This document shows positions 36,161 through 45,948 of a stretch of 64,000 bases of DNA, piece by piece. Both the position numbers and the translations under genes were made by a program. Positions within the stretch are counted from its first letter, which is position 1. Every line of letters starts with the position of its first letter. Below the pieces are notes generated by a model, which worked only from the letters and a program-made list of their open reading frames with translations, had not been told where the DNA came from and did no database searches. This DNA is from Sediminibacillus dalangtanensis. GTDB lineage: Bacteria; Bacillota; Bacilli; Bacillales; Amphibacillaceae. The stretch spans positions 2,480,001 to 2,544,000 of the forward strand of contig NZ_CP046956.1 of the NCBI RefSeq assembly GCF_017792025.1, read 5' to 3'.

Positions 36161-36778
36161 TCACTCGGCTCCGGATATTGCTTCACGCTGCAAACTGCTA
36201 AAAAGTGTTTCAATATCTTCATATTTACCATCCATATATATATGTACAAGCAGATGATAAAATTGCTTGTTATAGGAAACATTCTCCACTGCGTAAGAAA
36301 AATCATTCAATAAGTGCCATATTTTTTGCAGGAGAAAATTTTCACCACTGTTAAAAATAATCAAGAAAAACTGATAATGAAACTCCTCTGCAGTTAACTG
36401 GTCATTTTCCAGGACTTGCTGCAATTCATTTCTTTCCTTGTCAGATAAGTGGCTGTATGCCAGCTTGGCTGCTTCTTTTTCAATAACCCGCTTAGAAAAA
36501 ACGATATCCTGTTTTGTATTCGAATCCCTTAAAATGAACGACGACAACAGCTCTACTGTGTGATACGGCTGGTACATTTTCAAAAAGGTTCCCTCTCCTC
36601 TTCTCGTTTCAATTAACCCAAGCAATTCTATAGCGCGGAGTGCCTCTCTGACAGACGATCTGCCAGCACCTAAATGCTCTGTCAACTCGCGTTCAGAAGG
36701 CAGCTTGTCCCCCGGCGACAAATCGTTTTCCTCAATGTAATCCCGGATTTCATTGAGCACTTCTTCATAAACCTTCAT
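36161..36778 (-). CDS. FadR-like GntR-family transcriptional regulator
   Basis: 205 residues from the ATG at 36778 (the reading frame continues upstream without a good site; a non-ATG start a few codons earlier behind GGGGGG is possible). Winged-helix: YEEVLNEIRDYIEENDLSPGDKLPSERELTEHLGAGRSSVREALRAIELLGLIETRRGEGTFL, given here as its key parts (SERELxE, SSVREALR, RRGEGTF). The C-terminal helical FCD-type ligand domain is short. It sits between ytsJ and accDA in many bacilli; a role in sensing acyl-CoA or organic acids is inferred from position, not shown. Confidence 0.75.
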   Translation of the reverse strand: MKVYEEVLNEIRDYIEENDLSPGDKLPSERELTEHLGAGRSSVREALRAIELLGLIETRRGEGTFLKMYQPYHTVELLSSFILRDSNTKQDIVFSKRVIEKEAAKLAYSHLSDKERNELQQVLENDQLTAEEFHYQFFLIIFNSGENFLLQKIWHLLNDFSYAVENVSYNKQFYHLLVHIYMDGKYEDIETLFSSLQREAISGAE

Positions 36779-36869
36779 TTTCTCCGGTTTGGAAACGATA
36801 AGACCCCCCCTTCCACAAAAAACAAACGCTGCGTTCAAAGCGGAACCGGAAAATCTCTCTATAAGGTCA

Positions 36870-36905
36870 ACAAGGAGAGCCTTGGTGTTTGACGCCAAGG
36901 CTTTC
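36870..36905 (-). terminator. hairpin between malic enzyme and the GntR regulator
   Basis: AGCCTTGG pairs with CCAAGGCT (36903-36873) on the minus strand. It lacks a strong T run, so it may be a weak terminator or a processing site. Confidence 0.4.
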
Positions 36906-36953
36906 CTTTCCCATAGAGCTTCACTCATCGTAGTGGAATTCAGCATGCTTTAT

Positions 36954-38192
36954 TTACTTATCATCGATCATTGTAAGTCTGCGGGTTTTTTCAGCAACCT
37001 GCTCCGGATCCACTTGAATTCTAGCCACACCGGACTCCATAGCAGCCTTTGCTACACTTGCTGCAACTGCAGGAGCTACCCGTGAGTCAAAAGGAGCCGG
37101 GATGACATAATCAGCGTTTAACTCATCTTCTGTAATCAAATCAGCAATGGCTTCCGCAGCTGCAATTTTCATTTTTTCATTGATACGAGTCGCCCGTACG
37201 TCGAGGGCTCCTCTAAATATTCCCGGAAAGGCAAGCACATTGTTTACCTGATTCGGAAAGTCTGACCGCCCAGTACCGATTACTTTTGCTCCTGCCGCTT
37301 TGGCATCTTCCGGCATGATTTCGGGATCTGGATTAGCCATTGCAAAGATGATCGGATCTTCATTCATGCTTTCCACCATCTCTTTGGAAAGCAATCCACC
37401 GACGGAAACACCAATGAACACGTCGGTATCCTCCATGACTTCTTCCAATTTTCCTTCCTCGCGTTCCTTATTGGTGATTTTTGCTACCTCATCTTTGACT
37501 CCATTCATCCCGTAGTTTCTTCCTTCAAAAATGGCTCCTTTGGAATCACACATAATAATATCTCGGACGCCAAGGCTATGCAAGAGCTTGATAATTGCGA
37601 TGCCAGCTGCTCCAGCTCCATTGGCGACAACTTTTATATCAGAAAACTTTTTATCTACCAATTTCAAGGCATTTAAGAGACCGGCAACTGTCACGATTGC
37701 TGTACCATGCTGATCATCATGAAAAATCGGGATGTTCGTTTCTTTTTTCAATCTTTCTTCGATAATAAAACAATTCGGCGCGGCAATATCTTCCAGGTTC
37801 ACGCCGCCAAAGGTTGGCTCCATCAACTTAACTGTCTGAATAATTTCTTCAACGTCATGGGTGTTTAGACAAATCGGAAAAGAGTCTACACCGGCAAAGC
37901 TTTTAAAGAGGACCGATTTCCCTTCCATAACAGGCAGTGCCGCTTCTGGACCAATATTTCCAAGTCCGAGGACAGCTGAACCATCGCTGACAACTGCTAC
38001 CATATTGCCTTTCATCGTATATTCATATACTGCTTCTTTCCGATCATAAATCTCTTTACAAGGTTCCGCCACTCCCGGCGAATAGGCTAAACTGAGATCT
38101 TTGGCATTTCTGACGGGAATCTTTGTCTGCGTCGTCAATTTCCCTTGATTTTCCCGATGGATATGTAATGCCTCATCCCTTAAATTAGACAT
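36954..38192 (-). CDS. ytsJ: NAD(P)-dependent malic enzyme (MaeB-like, no PTA domain)
   Basis: 412 residues. Oxidatively decarboxylates malate to pyruvate. Seen: KDLSLAYSPGVAEPCKEI, the catalytic Tyr and Lys region, GVDSFPICLNTHDVEEIIQTVKLMEPTFGGVNLEDIAAPNCF (in parts), HDDQHGTAIVTVAGLLNAL with metal ligands, and NAD(P)-binding VVANGAGAAGIAII. B. subtilis YtsJ is the NADPH-producing form active in this position. ATG at 38192 (MSNLRDEALHIH) with AAGGAG ten bases upstream; longer in-frame starts lack it. Confidence 0.92.
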   Translation of the reverse strand: MSNLRDEALHIHRENQGKLTTQTKIPVRNAKDLSLAYSPGVAEPCKEIYDRKEAVYEYTMKGNMVAVVSDGSAVLGLGNIGPEAALPVMEGKSVLFKSFAGVDSFPICLNTHDVEEIIQTVKLMEPTFGGVNLEDIAAPNCFIIEERLKKETNIPIFHDDQHGTAIVTVAGLLNALKLVDKKFSDIKVVANGAGAAGIAIIKLLHSLGVRDIIMCDSKGAIFEGRNYGMNGVKDEVAKITNKEREEGKLEEVMEDTDVFIGVSVGGLLSKEMVESMNEDPIIFAMANPDPEIMPEDAKAAGAKVIGTGRSDFPNQVNNVLAFPGIFRGALDVRATRINEKMKIAAAEAIADLITEDELNADYVIPAPFDSRVAPAVAASVAKAAMESGVARIQVDPEQVAEKTRRLTMIDDK

Positions 38193-38338
38193 TTCCGATC
38201 CGCTCCTTTTATCATTCCGGCCGTTTTTCATCTGTTTCAAATTGGTCTGACCACTTAACTACTCTATTATAACAAAAGCTATATCCGTGTAAAGATTGTC
38301 TTTGTCATACTCTCATCCACTGGCTAATTGCCTTCGCT

Positions 38339-41300
38339 TTATTTCCGAACCGCTACATTTTCTTTGCCAAGCAATCGATAAAGGTTGGCCAGGCTCTGTT
38401 TGTTAATTTGCATATGGTAGTTGCTTGACAACTGATACGTTTTTTTTCGGCCAGCATGATAAATGATGACTGGACTGCTTCCCGGAAAAGCATCCGCTAC
38501 TTTTTGTATTTGCAGTAAGGCTTGTTCTTCATTATGCTCTTCAATTTTAAGAAACAATCTCCTTTGGCCGCTTACTTCCAGTTGCTCTTCATCGAACGGA
38601 ATGATTTCGGACAAGAGCCACTGCCATCGTTCATTCCGCTGTTCAACCTTTCCTTTTATGAGGATTATAGACTCTTCCTTCAACCAGCGATTGACCTGAC
38701 GATACAGTTCCGGAAAAATGACGGCTTCCATCTGCCCATTTTCATCTCCCATTGTCATAAAGGCCATCGGATCCCCCCGCTTGGTCCTGATCTTCTTCAG
38801 TTCCTGGACGATTGCTCCTGCTTTCAGGTTACTTCTCCCGACAAAATGCCTCGAATCTTCAAGAAGAATATACCCTGCACTTCTCAGTTGTTCCCTGTAC
38901 TTTGCCAAAGGATGACTCGATATATAAATCCCCAGCACTTCTTTTTCAAAGGTTAGTTTTTGCATATCAGTGAAGTCTTCCGTTTCCTTGTAAGTGACAT
39001 CTAGCTCCAGACTGTTCTGAAAAAGAGAAGGCTGGTCACCGAATTCACCAAACAATTCTGCCTGCTCCATCGCCTGATCAATTGTTCCGAGCAAGCTTGC
39101 CCGATTAGCATTGCTTTCGTCGAATGCTCCGGCCAATATAAGGGACTCTATTACCGGACGGTTGACTGTTTTCAAGGAGACGCGCATGCAAAAATCAAAA
39201 AGATTTTTGTAAGGGCCATTATTTTTTCTTTCTTGTACAATTTCTTTGACTGCCTGACCGCCGACTCCCTTAATCGACAACATCCCCATACGGATATGGC
39301 TGTTTTCTACATTGAATCTACCGAAGCTTCTGTTAATCGAAGGCGGCAACACTTTCATGCCTAGCTGCTTGGCTTCATTTATATATAGTTGGATTTTTTC
39401 CTGTTGTCCTGCCGCCGCACCCATGATCTCTGCCATAAAATGAGCAGGGAAATGAGCCTTCAGATAAGCAAGTTGATAGGAAATCATACTGTATGCTACC
39501 GCATGGCTCCGGTTGAATCCGTAATTGGAAAAGCGGACGATCCAGTCAAAAATCTGACGCGCAGCTTTTTCGTCATATCCGTTAGCAAGACAACCTTTGA
39601 GAAAAGCTTGCTCTTGTTCCTGCATGACACCATGTTGTTTCTTGCTCACAGCTCTCCGCAAAATATCGGCCTGACCCAACGAAAAACCGGCCATTTTACT
39701 GGCAATCTGCATGATTTGCTCTTGATAAACTAGTACTCCGTATGTTTTTTCCAGTATCGGTTTCAAATCAGGATGGGGATACTCTACGTTTTCACGGTTA
39801 TGTTTACGGTCCACATACACCGAAATATATTGCATCGGGCCCGGTCTGTATAACGCGTTTACCGCCACCACATCTTCAAAGGATGTCGGTTGCAGGTCCA
39901 TCAGGACGCTTTGCATTCCTTTCGACTCCAGTTGGAATACCCCGTTGGTTTGTCCGCGGCGCAGCAATTGAAACGCTGCCTCATCATCCAGAGGTATATC
40001 CTCAAGGTCAATTTCCAGTTTTTCTTTCCGTTCGATGGAGTCGGTAATCCTTTCCAGCAACGACAAGTTCCGCAAACCTAAAAAGTCCATCTTCAGCAGA
40101 CCAATTGTTTCTAACTCCTTCATAGCAAACTGTGTCAATGCCACCCCATTATGACCAGCTATTAATGGAACGTGATGGACCAACGGCTCTTCGCTGATCA
40201 CAATCCCTGCAGCATGAGTGGAAACATGCCGCGGCAGGCCTTCCAGCCGTGATGCGACTTTGAATAGTGTCTGCAGCTTCGGCGACTGCCTGGCATAATT
40301 CATTATGGGCTCGCTGGCCCTGACAATGTCGCTAATCGACTGGGAGGTATGATGCGGTATCTCCTTCAAAATAAACGCTGCGTCCTGTTCATCTATTTGC
40401 AATGTTTTAATCAATTCTCTGATCAGAGAACGGGCTGCAAATGTTCCATAGGTGATAATTTGAGCAACATGATCGGACCCATACTTGTCTTTAACGTATT
40501 GAATAACCTCTTCTCTCCGGATATCGGAAAAATCGACATCGATATCGGGCATGGATACACGTTCCGGATTCAAAAAACGTTCGAACAACAGGTCGTATTT
40601 CACTGGATCCACTTCCGTAATCCCCAATACGTAAGCAACGAGTGAGCCTGCGGCAGAGCCTCGGCCAGGTCCAACCATGATTCCGTTTTGTTTGGCAAAA
40701 CGGATGAAATCCCAAACAATCAGGAAGTAATCACTGAATTGCATCGAATGAATCACTTCAAGCTCGTAATCCAGACGTTTTTTAACTTGCTCTGACACAT
40801 GAGCGTATTTATCAAAAAGAAAATCATAGCACAATTTATTTAAATATTCATCTGCCGAGCCTTCTCCCGGTACCGGGAAAGATGGAAGCATCCTCCGGTC
40901 AAGTTGAAGCTCGACATTGCATTTAGCTGCTATTTCTCCTGTTTTATCCAGTGCTTCCGGCCAAAATTGAAACGTGTCCTGCAGTTCTTGTTTGGATTTC
41001 AAGAAATCGGCCGTATCCTCCTGTTTTGTCTCAGGCTCCCACTTTTCACCCTTTTTCATTGAGAGAAGCACGTCATACGCATTGCGATCGCCTGCCCGTA
41101 AATACCTTACATCATTAACAGCTACCGCCGGAATACCGGTTGTTTGGCTGAACCTTTTCCATGATTGTAAGTCGGTAGATTCCGCAACACTGCTATCGAT
41201 TCCTAAGTAAAAGTCTTCCTGTCGGAACAATCCCTGACACCTTTGGAAGAAACCAGATAAATGTTCGAAAGAAAAGCTTTCCAAGTGGTTTTTCGTCACG

Positions 41301-41662
41301 GGAATGATGCCCGTCACATCCTTAACGAAACCGGCCAGTTGATCGATGGTTGTCGCCTCCGCTTCTTCCAACTGAAGAGCCGTGCTCAACTTCAACAACT
41401 GTTGATAGCCCTGATTACTCTGAGCTAACAGGATGAAGGGCAGTCGCTCTGCTTCCAGTTCTACCACCATTCCCAAAATGGGCTTGATCCCCTTGGCAAC
41501 ACAAGCCTGGTAAAATGGCACAGCTCCATGGAATACGGCATCGTCCGTCAATGCAAGGGACTCATATCCCAACTCTCCCGCTTTTTCCACCAATTGACTT
41601 ATATGTATGGTGCTTTTCATTAAACTGTATCCGCTTCGCACTTGTAAATGTGAGAAATCCAT
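38339..41662 (-). CDS. dnaE: DNA polymerase III alpha subunit DnaE
   Basis: 1107 residues. In bacilli DnaE extends RNA primers before PolC takes over. PHP domain (1-210) is degenerate: no HxH at YSLMKSTIHIS and TDDAVFHGA where TDHGxM is canonical. The polymerase core is intact: GPGRGSAAGSLVAYVLGIT, the catalytic MPDIDVDFSDIRR (Asp-x-Asp), and a third Asp in the ITSI..EKLEIDLEDIPLDD region. NYGFNRSHAVAYSMISYQLAYLKAHFP marks the fingers (shown in part). The C-terminus has an OB-fold near 985-1060. Starts at ATG 41662 after AAAGGAAGGTATTATAT. Monocistronic, divergent from ytrH. Confidence 0.95.
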   Translation of the reverse strand: MDFSHLQVRSGYSLMKSTIHISQLVEKAGELGYESLALTDDAVFHGAVPFYQACVAKGIKPILGMVVELEAERLPFILLAQSNQGYQQLLKLSTALQLEEAEATTIDQLAGFVKDVTGIIPVTKNHLESFSFEHLSGFFQRCQGLFRQEDFYLGIDSSVAESTDLQSWKRFSQTTGIPAVAVNDVRYLRAGDRNAYDVLLSMKKGEKWEPETKQEDTADFLKSKQELQDTFQFWPEALDKTGEIAAKCNVELQLDRRMLPSFPVPGEGSADEYLNKLCYDFLFDKYAHVSEQVKKRLDYELEVIHSMQFSDYFLIVWDFIRFAKQNGIMVGPGRGSAAGSLVAYVLGITEVDPVKYDLLFERFLNPERVSMPDIDVDFSDIRREEVIQYVKDKYGSDHVAQIITYGTFAARSLIRELIKTLQIDEQDAAFILKEIPHHTSQSISDIVRASEPIMNYARQSPKLQTLFKVASRLEGLPRHVSTHAAGIVISEEPLVHHVPLIAGHNGVALTQFAMKELETIGLLKMDFLGLRNLSLLERITDSIERKEKLEIDLEDIPLDDEAAFQLLRRGQTNGVFQLESKGMQSVLMDLQPTSFEDVVAVNALYRPGPMQYISVYVDRKHNRENVEYPHPDLKPILEKTYGVLVYQEQIMQIASKMAGFSLGQADILRRAVSKKQHGVMQEQEQAFLKGCLANGYDEKAARQIFDWIVRFSNYGFNRSHAVAYSMISYQLAYLKAHFPAHFMAEIMGAAAGQQEKIQLYINEAKQLGMKVLPPSINRSFGRFNVENSHIRMGMLSIKGVGGQAVKEIVQERKNNGPYKNLFDFCMRVSLKTVNRPVIESLILAGAFDESNANRASLLGTIDQAMEQAELFGEFGDQPSLFQNSLELDVTYKETEDFTDMQKLTFEKEVLGIYISSHPLAKYREQLRSAGYILLEDSRHFVGRSNLKAGAIVQELKKIRTKRGDPMAFMTMGDENGQMEAVIFPELYRQVNRWLKEESIILIKGKVEQRNERWQWLLSEIIPFDEEQLEVSGQRRLFLKIEEHNEEQALLQIQKVADAFPGSSPVIIYHAGRKKTYQLSSNYHMQINKQSLANLYRLLGKENVAVRK

Positions 41663-41734
41663 ATATAATACCTTCCTTTACATTACAACCCTATTATAGC
41701 CGATAGGGTTGTCAGATTAAATGATAACCGCTTA

Positions 41735-41763
41735 TCATAACTTGTCTTTTCTCCTCATAAACT
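41735..41763 (+). promoter_or_regulatory. sigma-E-like promoter of ytrH-ytrI
   Basis: TCATAAC at 41735-41741, a 14-base spacer and CATAAACT at 41756-41763 resemble the sigE consensus (KMATATT-N14-CATACANT). ytrH and ytrI belong to the mother-cell sigE regulon in B. subtilis, so the site fits. Confidence 0.55.
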
Positions 41764-41829
41764 GAAAAGAGAATCCGCACATTGACTGTCAAAACGGACA
41801 TTAGAAGGTTGAGAGGGGAGGAAAGGAGC

Positions 41830-42162
41830 ATGGAGGAAAGGTTTGTGTTCTCCCTGATCCACTGCTATTTCATCGCTTTAGGGGTGATCATGGGGGGATC
41901 GATCATAGGCAGTATCGGTTATTTGGCCACAGGCGATCCGCCTTTGACATCGGTAACAACTGTCGCAAGAAAGCTGAGAATATGGGCAATCGTGGCAGCT
42001 ATCGGCGGGACCTTCGATGCCATTTCAAATTTTGAAAAAGGGATTTTTCAAGGGTCCACCATGGACATCGTTAAGCAAGTATTGTTAATTGTGACAGCCA
42101 TGGGTGGCGTACAAACTTCCATTCTGGTTATCGAGTGGTTTACGCAGGAGGATATTGAGTAA
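41830..42162 (+). CDS. ytrH: YtrH sporulation membrane protein
   Basis: 110 residues, three membrane segments (FSLIHCYFIALGVIMGGSIIG near 5-25, a middle one around VAAIGGTFDAI, and VKQVLLIVTAMGGVQTSILVIEWF). The family is conserved in endospore formers and needed for efficient sporulation in B. subtilis. ATG at 41830 uses GGGGAGGAAAGG; the frame opens 16 codons earlier without a good site. The stop TAA and ytrI's ATG are adjacent (TAAATG), so the two are coupled. Confidence 0.88.
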   Translation: MEERFVFSLIHCYFIALGVIMGGSIIGSIGYLATGDPPLTSVTTVARKLRIWAIVAAIGGTFDAISNFEKGIFQGSTMDIVKQVLLIVTAMGGVQTSILVIEWFTQEDIE

Positions 42163-42666
42163 ATGCACATTCCTCCTTATTATAAAAAAGAAAGCTGGCA
42201 GCGATTTTTTGCAGGAGGATTTTTTGGTGCTGTTATTGCTTTTGTCATTTATTTATATATGTATGGTCAATACTATGAAAAATGGCTGGAAGATAATATG
42301 AATCTACGGTCTCAACTAGCAGAACTGGAAAAACAGAATGAAGCGCTGTTGGAAAACGAAAAAGAAATGGATGAAAAAACAAAGGAAAAAGTGGTCGTTC
42401 AGTCGATTGAGGTCGAAATCGATAATGCTGAACAGTTAAAACTCGACAGGCTTATTGTCCACCAGTTGCAGGATGCGATAAAAAAAGAGATTGACAGCGT
42501 GGTCGGCCGGGATATTGTCAGTTTGTCCGAAAATGATCAATTACTGATTTCCACGCTCGAAAATACCGTCTACCGAGTCGAGGATATCGACTATACAGCG
42601 AGCATTAATCAACTCGTTATCGCTCCAACCTTAAAATTGCATCTTTCACTTGATTTCTCCAGTTAA
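42163..42666 (+). CDS. ytrI: YtrI sporulation membrane protein
   Basis: 167 residues. One N-terminal membrane anchor (about 17-36, FFAGGFFGAVIAFVIYLYMYG), a coiled coil rich in E and K (about 45-80, LRSQLAELEKQNEALLENEKE), then a soluble alpha/beta domain. Sporulation protein required together with YtrH. Overlaps the end of ytrH by context (immediately adjacent). A GC-rich hairpin after the stop separates it from nrnA. Confidence 0.88.
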   Translation: MHIPPYYKKESWQRFFAGGFFGAVIAFVIYLYMYGQYYEKWLEDNMNLRSQLAELEKQNEALLENEKEMDEKTKEKVVVQSIEVEIDNAEQLKLDRLIVHQLQDAIKKEIDSVVGRDIVSLSENDQLLISTLENTVYRVEDIDYTASINQLVIAPTLKLHLSLDFSS

Positions 42667-42673
42667 AGACAAC

Positions 42674-42709
42674 CAGGACTCAACACTGCCCTTTGGCAAG
42701 AGGAGTCCT
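42674..42709. terminator. hairpin between ytrI and nrnA
   Basis: AGGACTC pairs with GAGTCCT and an inner GCCCTTTGGC; only a weak T-rich tail on either side. Probably ends the two convergent transcripts. Confidence 0.5.
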
Positions 42710-42730
42710 GACTCTATATGTTCAACATCG

Positions 42731-43681
42731 TTATTCGACTATAAACCCTCTGCACACCTTCTCCATATCGGTTATCACGTTTTCTGTTTCCTCCCAGTTT
42801 GCCACGGAAGCGCCAGCAGCCATTGGATGGCCGCCACCATTATATTTCGCAGCAATCTCATTCACTACCGGTCCTTTTGAACGAAGTCTGACACGAATAA
42901 TATCTTCCTCTTCCACGAAGAAAGCCCATGCTTTGATCCCTTCCAAGTCCCCAAGGATTCCTACGAACTGGCTCGTTTCTAATGAGGTGACGCCGAATTC
43001 CTCCAATGTTTTTCGAGGAATTTTCACATTGCAAAAACCGGCTTCGCTAATTTTAAAGTGCTGGAGGATATATCCTTTCAACCTCGCTACATTTGGTTTG
43101 GTATTATAGAGAGCATCATAAAGCTTTGGCCGGTCAAACTCATACGTGACCAATTCAGAGGCATATTGAAAGGTCTTCTTGGTAGCGCTCGGGAATAAGA
43201 ATCTTCCAGTATCCCCTACTATTCCTGCATAAATTAACCGGGCGGCCTTATCATTGAAAGCAAAACCCATTTCTCTTCCTTCTAAATATAGTTCATATAT
43301 CATTTCACTGGTAGAGCTGGCCTCCGTTTCCACCCAGGCATAATCGCCATACGGATCCACATTCGGATGATGATCAATCTTAATCAGTTCATTGCCATTC
43401 TTGTAACGTTGATCTGCAATCCGGGCCTGGTTGGCAGTATCACAAACGATGACAAGCGCTGTTTCATATAATTCGTCTGGCACAGTATCCATTTTCGCCA
43501 AAAAACTGAGGGAAGGATCCTCATCACCGACGAGATACACCGTTTTTTCTGGAAAAGAATACTTGATCAATTCACCCAATCCGGCTTGGGACCCGAATGC
43601 ATCCGGGTCGGGCCTCACGTGCCTGTGAATAATAATTGTCTGGTACTGCTTGATTTTTTCTATTATTTCCTTGTTTTTCAT
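42731..43681 (-). CDS. nrnA: NrnA, bifunctional oligoribonuclease / PAP phosphatase
   Basis: 316 residues of the DHH/DHHA1 family. Degrades nanoRNA and converts 3'-phosphoadenosine 5'-phosphate to AMP. Metal-binding motifs: IIIHRHVRPDPDAFGSQ (HxxPDxDAxGS), VIVCDTANQARI (DTA), IDHHPNVDPYGDYAWVE (DHH) and GDTGRFLFP. The DHHA1 end has GGGHPMAAGASV. B. subtilis ytqI occupies the same place. Convergent with ytrI, divergent from ytpI. Confidence 0.95.
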   Translation of the reverse strand: MKNKEIIEKIKQYQTIIIHRHVRPDPDAFGSQAGLGELIKYSFPEKTVYLVGDEDPSLSFLAKMDTVPDELYETALVIVCDTANQARIADQRYKNGNELIKIDHHPNVDPYGDYAWVETEASSTSEMIYELYLEGREMGFAFNDKAARLIYAGIVGDTGRFLFPSATKKTFQYASELVTYEFDRPKLYDALYNTKPNVARLKGYILQHFKISEAGFCNVKIPRKTLEEFGVTSLETSQFVGILGDLEGIKAWAFFVEEEDIIRVRLRSKGPVVNEIAAKYNGGGHPMAAGASVANWEETENVITDMEKVCRGFIVE

Positions 43682-43782
43682 CGAAACACTCCCCTTGGAA
43701 TTAACTTATTTTAGTCCTAGCAAAACGAGTGAAAAAAAGCTACAATGGAGACGTTGTAAAATTAGGTTAGGAGTAGATTTTC

Positions 43783-44076
43783 ATGGTAATATTCCCTATC
43801 ATCATTATGGTTTCCTTAATCTTATACGTCTATTATAAGGTAGCAATCCTCAGAAGTAACGATACATTGAATCAATTGTATATGAATGCCAAAGGAAAAA
43901 TCTGTTTAGGTCTCTTTGTTGTGTTCTTCGGAGTCAACCAATACCTATACTATCAAACACAGCTCGCCTTATACATAGGGATTGTCTTCTTCCTGTTGGG
44001 GACCCTGCAATTGGTGGATGGCTATAAACGAGCACGTCATTACCGGAATGAACAAAAAAGACTCTCAAGAACATGA
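43783..44076 (+). CDS. ytpI: YtpI-like membrane protein
   Basis: 97 residues, three membrane spans (FPIIIMVSLILYVYYKV, KICLGLFVVFFGVNQYLYY, LALYIGIVFFLLGTLQLVDG) and a basic C-terminal tail. The YtpI family is restricted to bacilli and of unknown function. Site AGGAGTAGATTTTC before the ATG at 43783. Standing between nrnA and ytoI, its position in B. subtilis. Confidence 0.8.
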   Translation: MVIFPIIIMVSLILYVYYKVAILRSNDTLNQLYMNAKGKICLGLFVVFFGVNQYLYYQTQLALYIGIVFFLLGTLQLVDGYKRARHYRNEQKRLSRT

Positions 44077-44138
44077 TATGTACACCAATTAACAGCTACA
44101 ACCTTTTTGAGCCGGCCCAGTGCGGCCGGCATTTCATC

Positions 44139-45464
44139 CTACCTGTCGATCAGTTGGGCAAGCAATAAAGCTTTGCCGACTAACACTTTCTCGTTGAAAA
44201 CTTCGATGTCCACCTTTGCAAATTTCCTTCCCGCTTCAAGCAGCCTTGGTCGTATCTCCAGCATACTTTCCAATTGCACCGGCTTAATAAAGTAAATCGA
44301 TAAATTTTCCACTACTAAATCACCTTTTTTATACTGCCGCAGCAGTCTGCTCGAAGCTTCGGTAACAAAAGAGGTAAACACACCGTAAGATAAGGTGCCC
44401 AGCTGGTTTGTCATTTGCGGAGTAACCACAGATCGGTAAATGGCTGGGCTGTCACCATCCTCCACTACATCCAGCCTGCTCGTGACAAGATCGTCGATTG
44501 TCTCCCCTACATGAGGCTGACGCTGGATGTGCTGTAACGCTTTTAGCACATCCTGTCTGGAAACAAGACCTTCCAGCTTTTGAGAGGGCCCCACAACCGG
44601 CATGATTTCAATACCTTCCCATACCATCATATGGGCAGCATACGTCAAGGAAGTTTCCTTTTGCACGGTCATCGGGTTCTTCGTCATTACTTTTTCAACA
44701 GATAAAGACTTGTCTTTTCCTATAATATCCTTGGAAGTCACCATACCGATGACACGATTGTTTTCATCTACGACTGGATAGCGGCTGTGGGTTGTTTGTT
44801 CATTCATTTGATACCATTTTTCCAGTTTGTCCTTCGCGGTCATAAACACGACTTCGTTTTTGGAAGTATAGATATCTCCTACGAGGACGATTTCCTTTTT
44901 TATCAGCTGGTCATAGATCGCTCTATTGATCATGGCTGCCACCGTAAAGGTATCATAACTGGTAGAAATGATCGGAAGTTTTTTTTCATCTGCCAGACGT
45001 TTCACATGCTCTTCTGTATCAAAACCGCCAGTTATCAGCACAGCTGCCCCTTCCTGAATTGCCAGTTCATGGGCGCCCACCCTGTTGCCGACGATCAGCA
45101 AAGAGTCTCTTTCTGTGTACCGCATCATGGCGTCCAGTTTCATGGCACCGATGACAAATTTATTTAGGGTTTTATGAAGCCCTTCTCTCCCGCCTAATAC
45201 TTGGCCGTCGACAATACTGATTATTTCTGCAAACGTTAAGTGCTCAAAATTCTCTTTTTTCTTCGTTTCTATCCTAATCGTGCCGACACGTTCAATCGTG
45301 CTGACCATCCCCCGATTTTCCGCTTCTTTGATAGCACGGTAAGCTGTTCCCTCACTGACATTCAACTCTTTTGCAATCTGTCTCACAGAAATTTTATTTC
45401 CTACTGTCAGTGAATCAATGAACGCGAGGATTTGTTCATGTTTGGTAGCCAAGCTATTCACCAT
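44139..45464 (-). CDS. ytoI: YtoI, HTH-DRTGG-CBS-hotdog multidomain regulator
   Basis: 441 residues with a mosaic order: N-terminal winged-helix (about 1-60: ISVRQIAKELNVSEGTAYRAIKEAENRG), DRTGG domain (about 80-185), two CBS domains (about 195-310: SRYPVVDENNRVIGMVTSKD and MPVVGPSQKLEGLVSRQDVL), and a C-terminal hotdog thioesterase-like domain (about 330-440: YGVFTSFVTEASSRLL, ENLSIYFIKPVQ). CBS pairs bind adenine nucleotides and the hotdog may bind acyl-CoA, so it could couple energy state to gene control. Targets and ligands are unknown. Confidence 0.85.
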   Translation of the reverse strand: MVNSLATKHEQILAFIDSLTVGNKISVRQIAKELNVSEGTAYRAIKEAENRGMVSTIERVGTIRIETKKKENFEHLTFAEIISIVDGQVLGGREGLHKTLNKFVIGAMKLDAMMRYTERDSLLIVGNRVGAHELAIQEGAAVLITGGFDTEEHVKRLADEKKLPIISTSYDTFTVAAMINRAIYDQLIKKEIVLVGDIYTSKNEVVFMTAKDKLEKWYQMNEQTTHSRYPVVDENNRVIGMVTSKDIIGKDKSLSVEKVMTKNPMTVQKETSLTYAAHMMVWEGIEIMPVVGPSQKLEGLVSRQDVLKALQHIQRQPHVGETIDDLVTSRLDVVEDGDSPAIYRSVVTPQMTNQLGTLSYGVFTSFVTEASSRLLRQYKKGDLVVENLSIYFIKPVQLESMLEIRPRLLEAGRKFAKVDIEVFNEKVLVGKALLLAQLIDR

Positions 45465-45525
45465 TCTTTCATCTGTACTAATAATTTTTATCTACTTGTT
45501 ATTATACAGATGTTCGGTGCCACCA

Positions 45526-45753
45526 TCAATTTTTACCAGTTGCCATCCGGATCTCCTTTCCTTGTTCCATGACCGGAGGCTTGGTCATTTGTAAAAGTGT
45601 AGCCAAATTCGCCCCTGCGACAAGAAGGAAGAACATCAGCCAGCCCGCCCAAAAGTAACCTGCTGCTTGGCCCGTCTGCTGACCGATTTCCGGCCAAGCA
45701 ACATATAAAAAGAAACAAGCCAGCAATATTCTTAATAGCGCATACTGTTTCAC
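45526..45753 (-). CDS. small membrane protein, unrecognised
   Basis: 75 residues from GTG at 45753 (GGGGGTGAAAAA just upstream). Two membrane spans (LLRILLACFFLYVAWPEIG and FWAGWLMFFLLVAGANLATLLQM) and a short polar tail MEQGKEIRMATGKN. Not recognised. It lies between ytkL and ytoI, on their strand, and reads as a separate unit. Its length, site and span pattern make it a likely real gene. Confidence 0.6.
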   Translation of the reverse strand: MKQYALLRILLACFFLYVAWPEIGQQTGQAAGYFWAGWLMFFLLVAGANLATLLQMTKPPVMEQGKEIRMATGKN

Positions 45754-45902
45754 TTTTTCACCCCCAACTGTTTTGTTCTATTGTATGCGTTGACCATAAG
45801 GTACATGCTCTCCATATACAAAGCTTGCAAAGCCAATCGCAGGAAGGCCACCGCTGTCGCCGATGCTCCTTATTCCGCCGATGTTCTCCTTAACTTTTTT
45901 AA

Positions 45903-45938
45903 ACAAAAAAAAGCCCCGCCATATTTGGCAGGACCCGT
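45903..45938 (-). terminator. ytkL terminator
   Basis: GGTCCTGCCA pairs with TGGCGGGGC, followed by eight T residues on the minus strand, just past the ytkL stop. Confidence 0.85.
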
Positions 45939-45948
45939 TTTACCAATA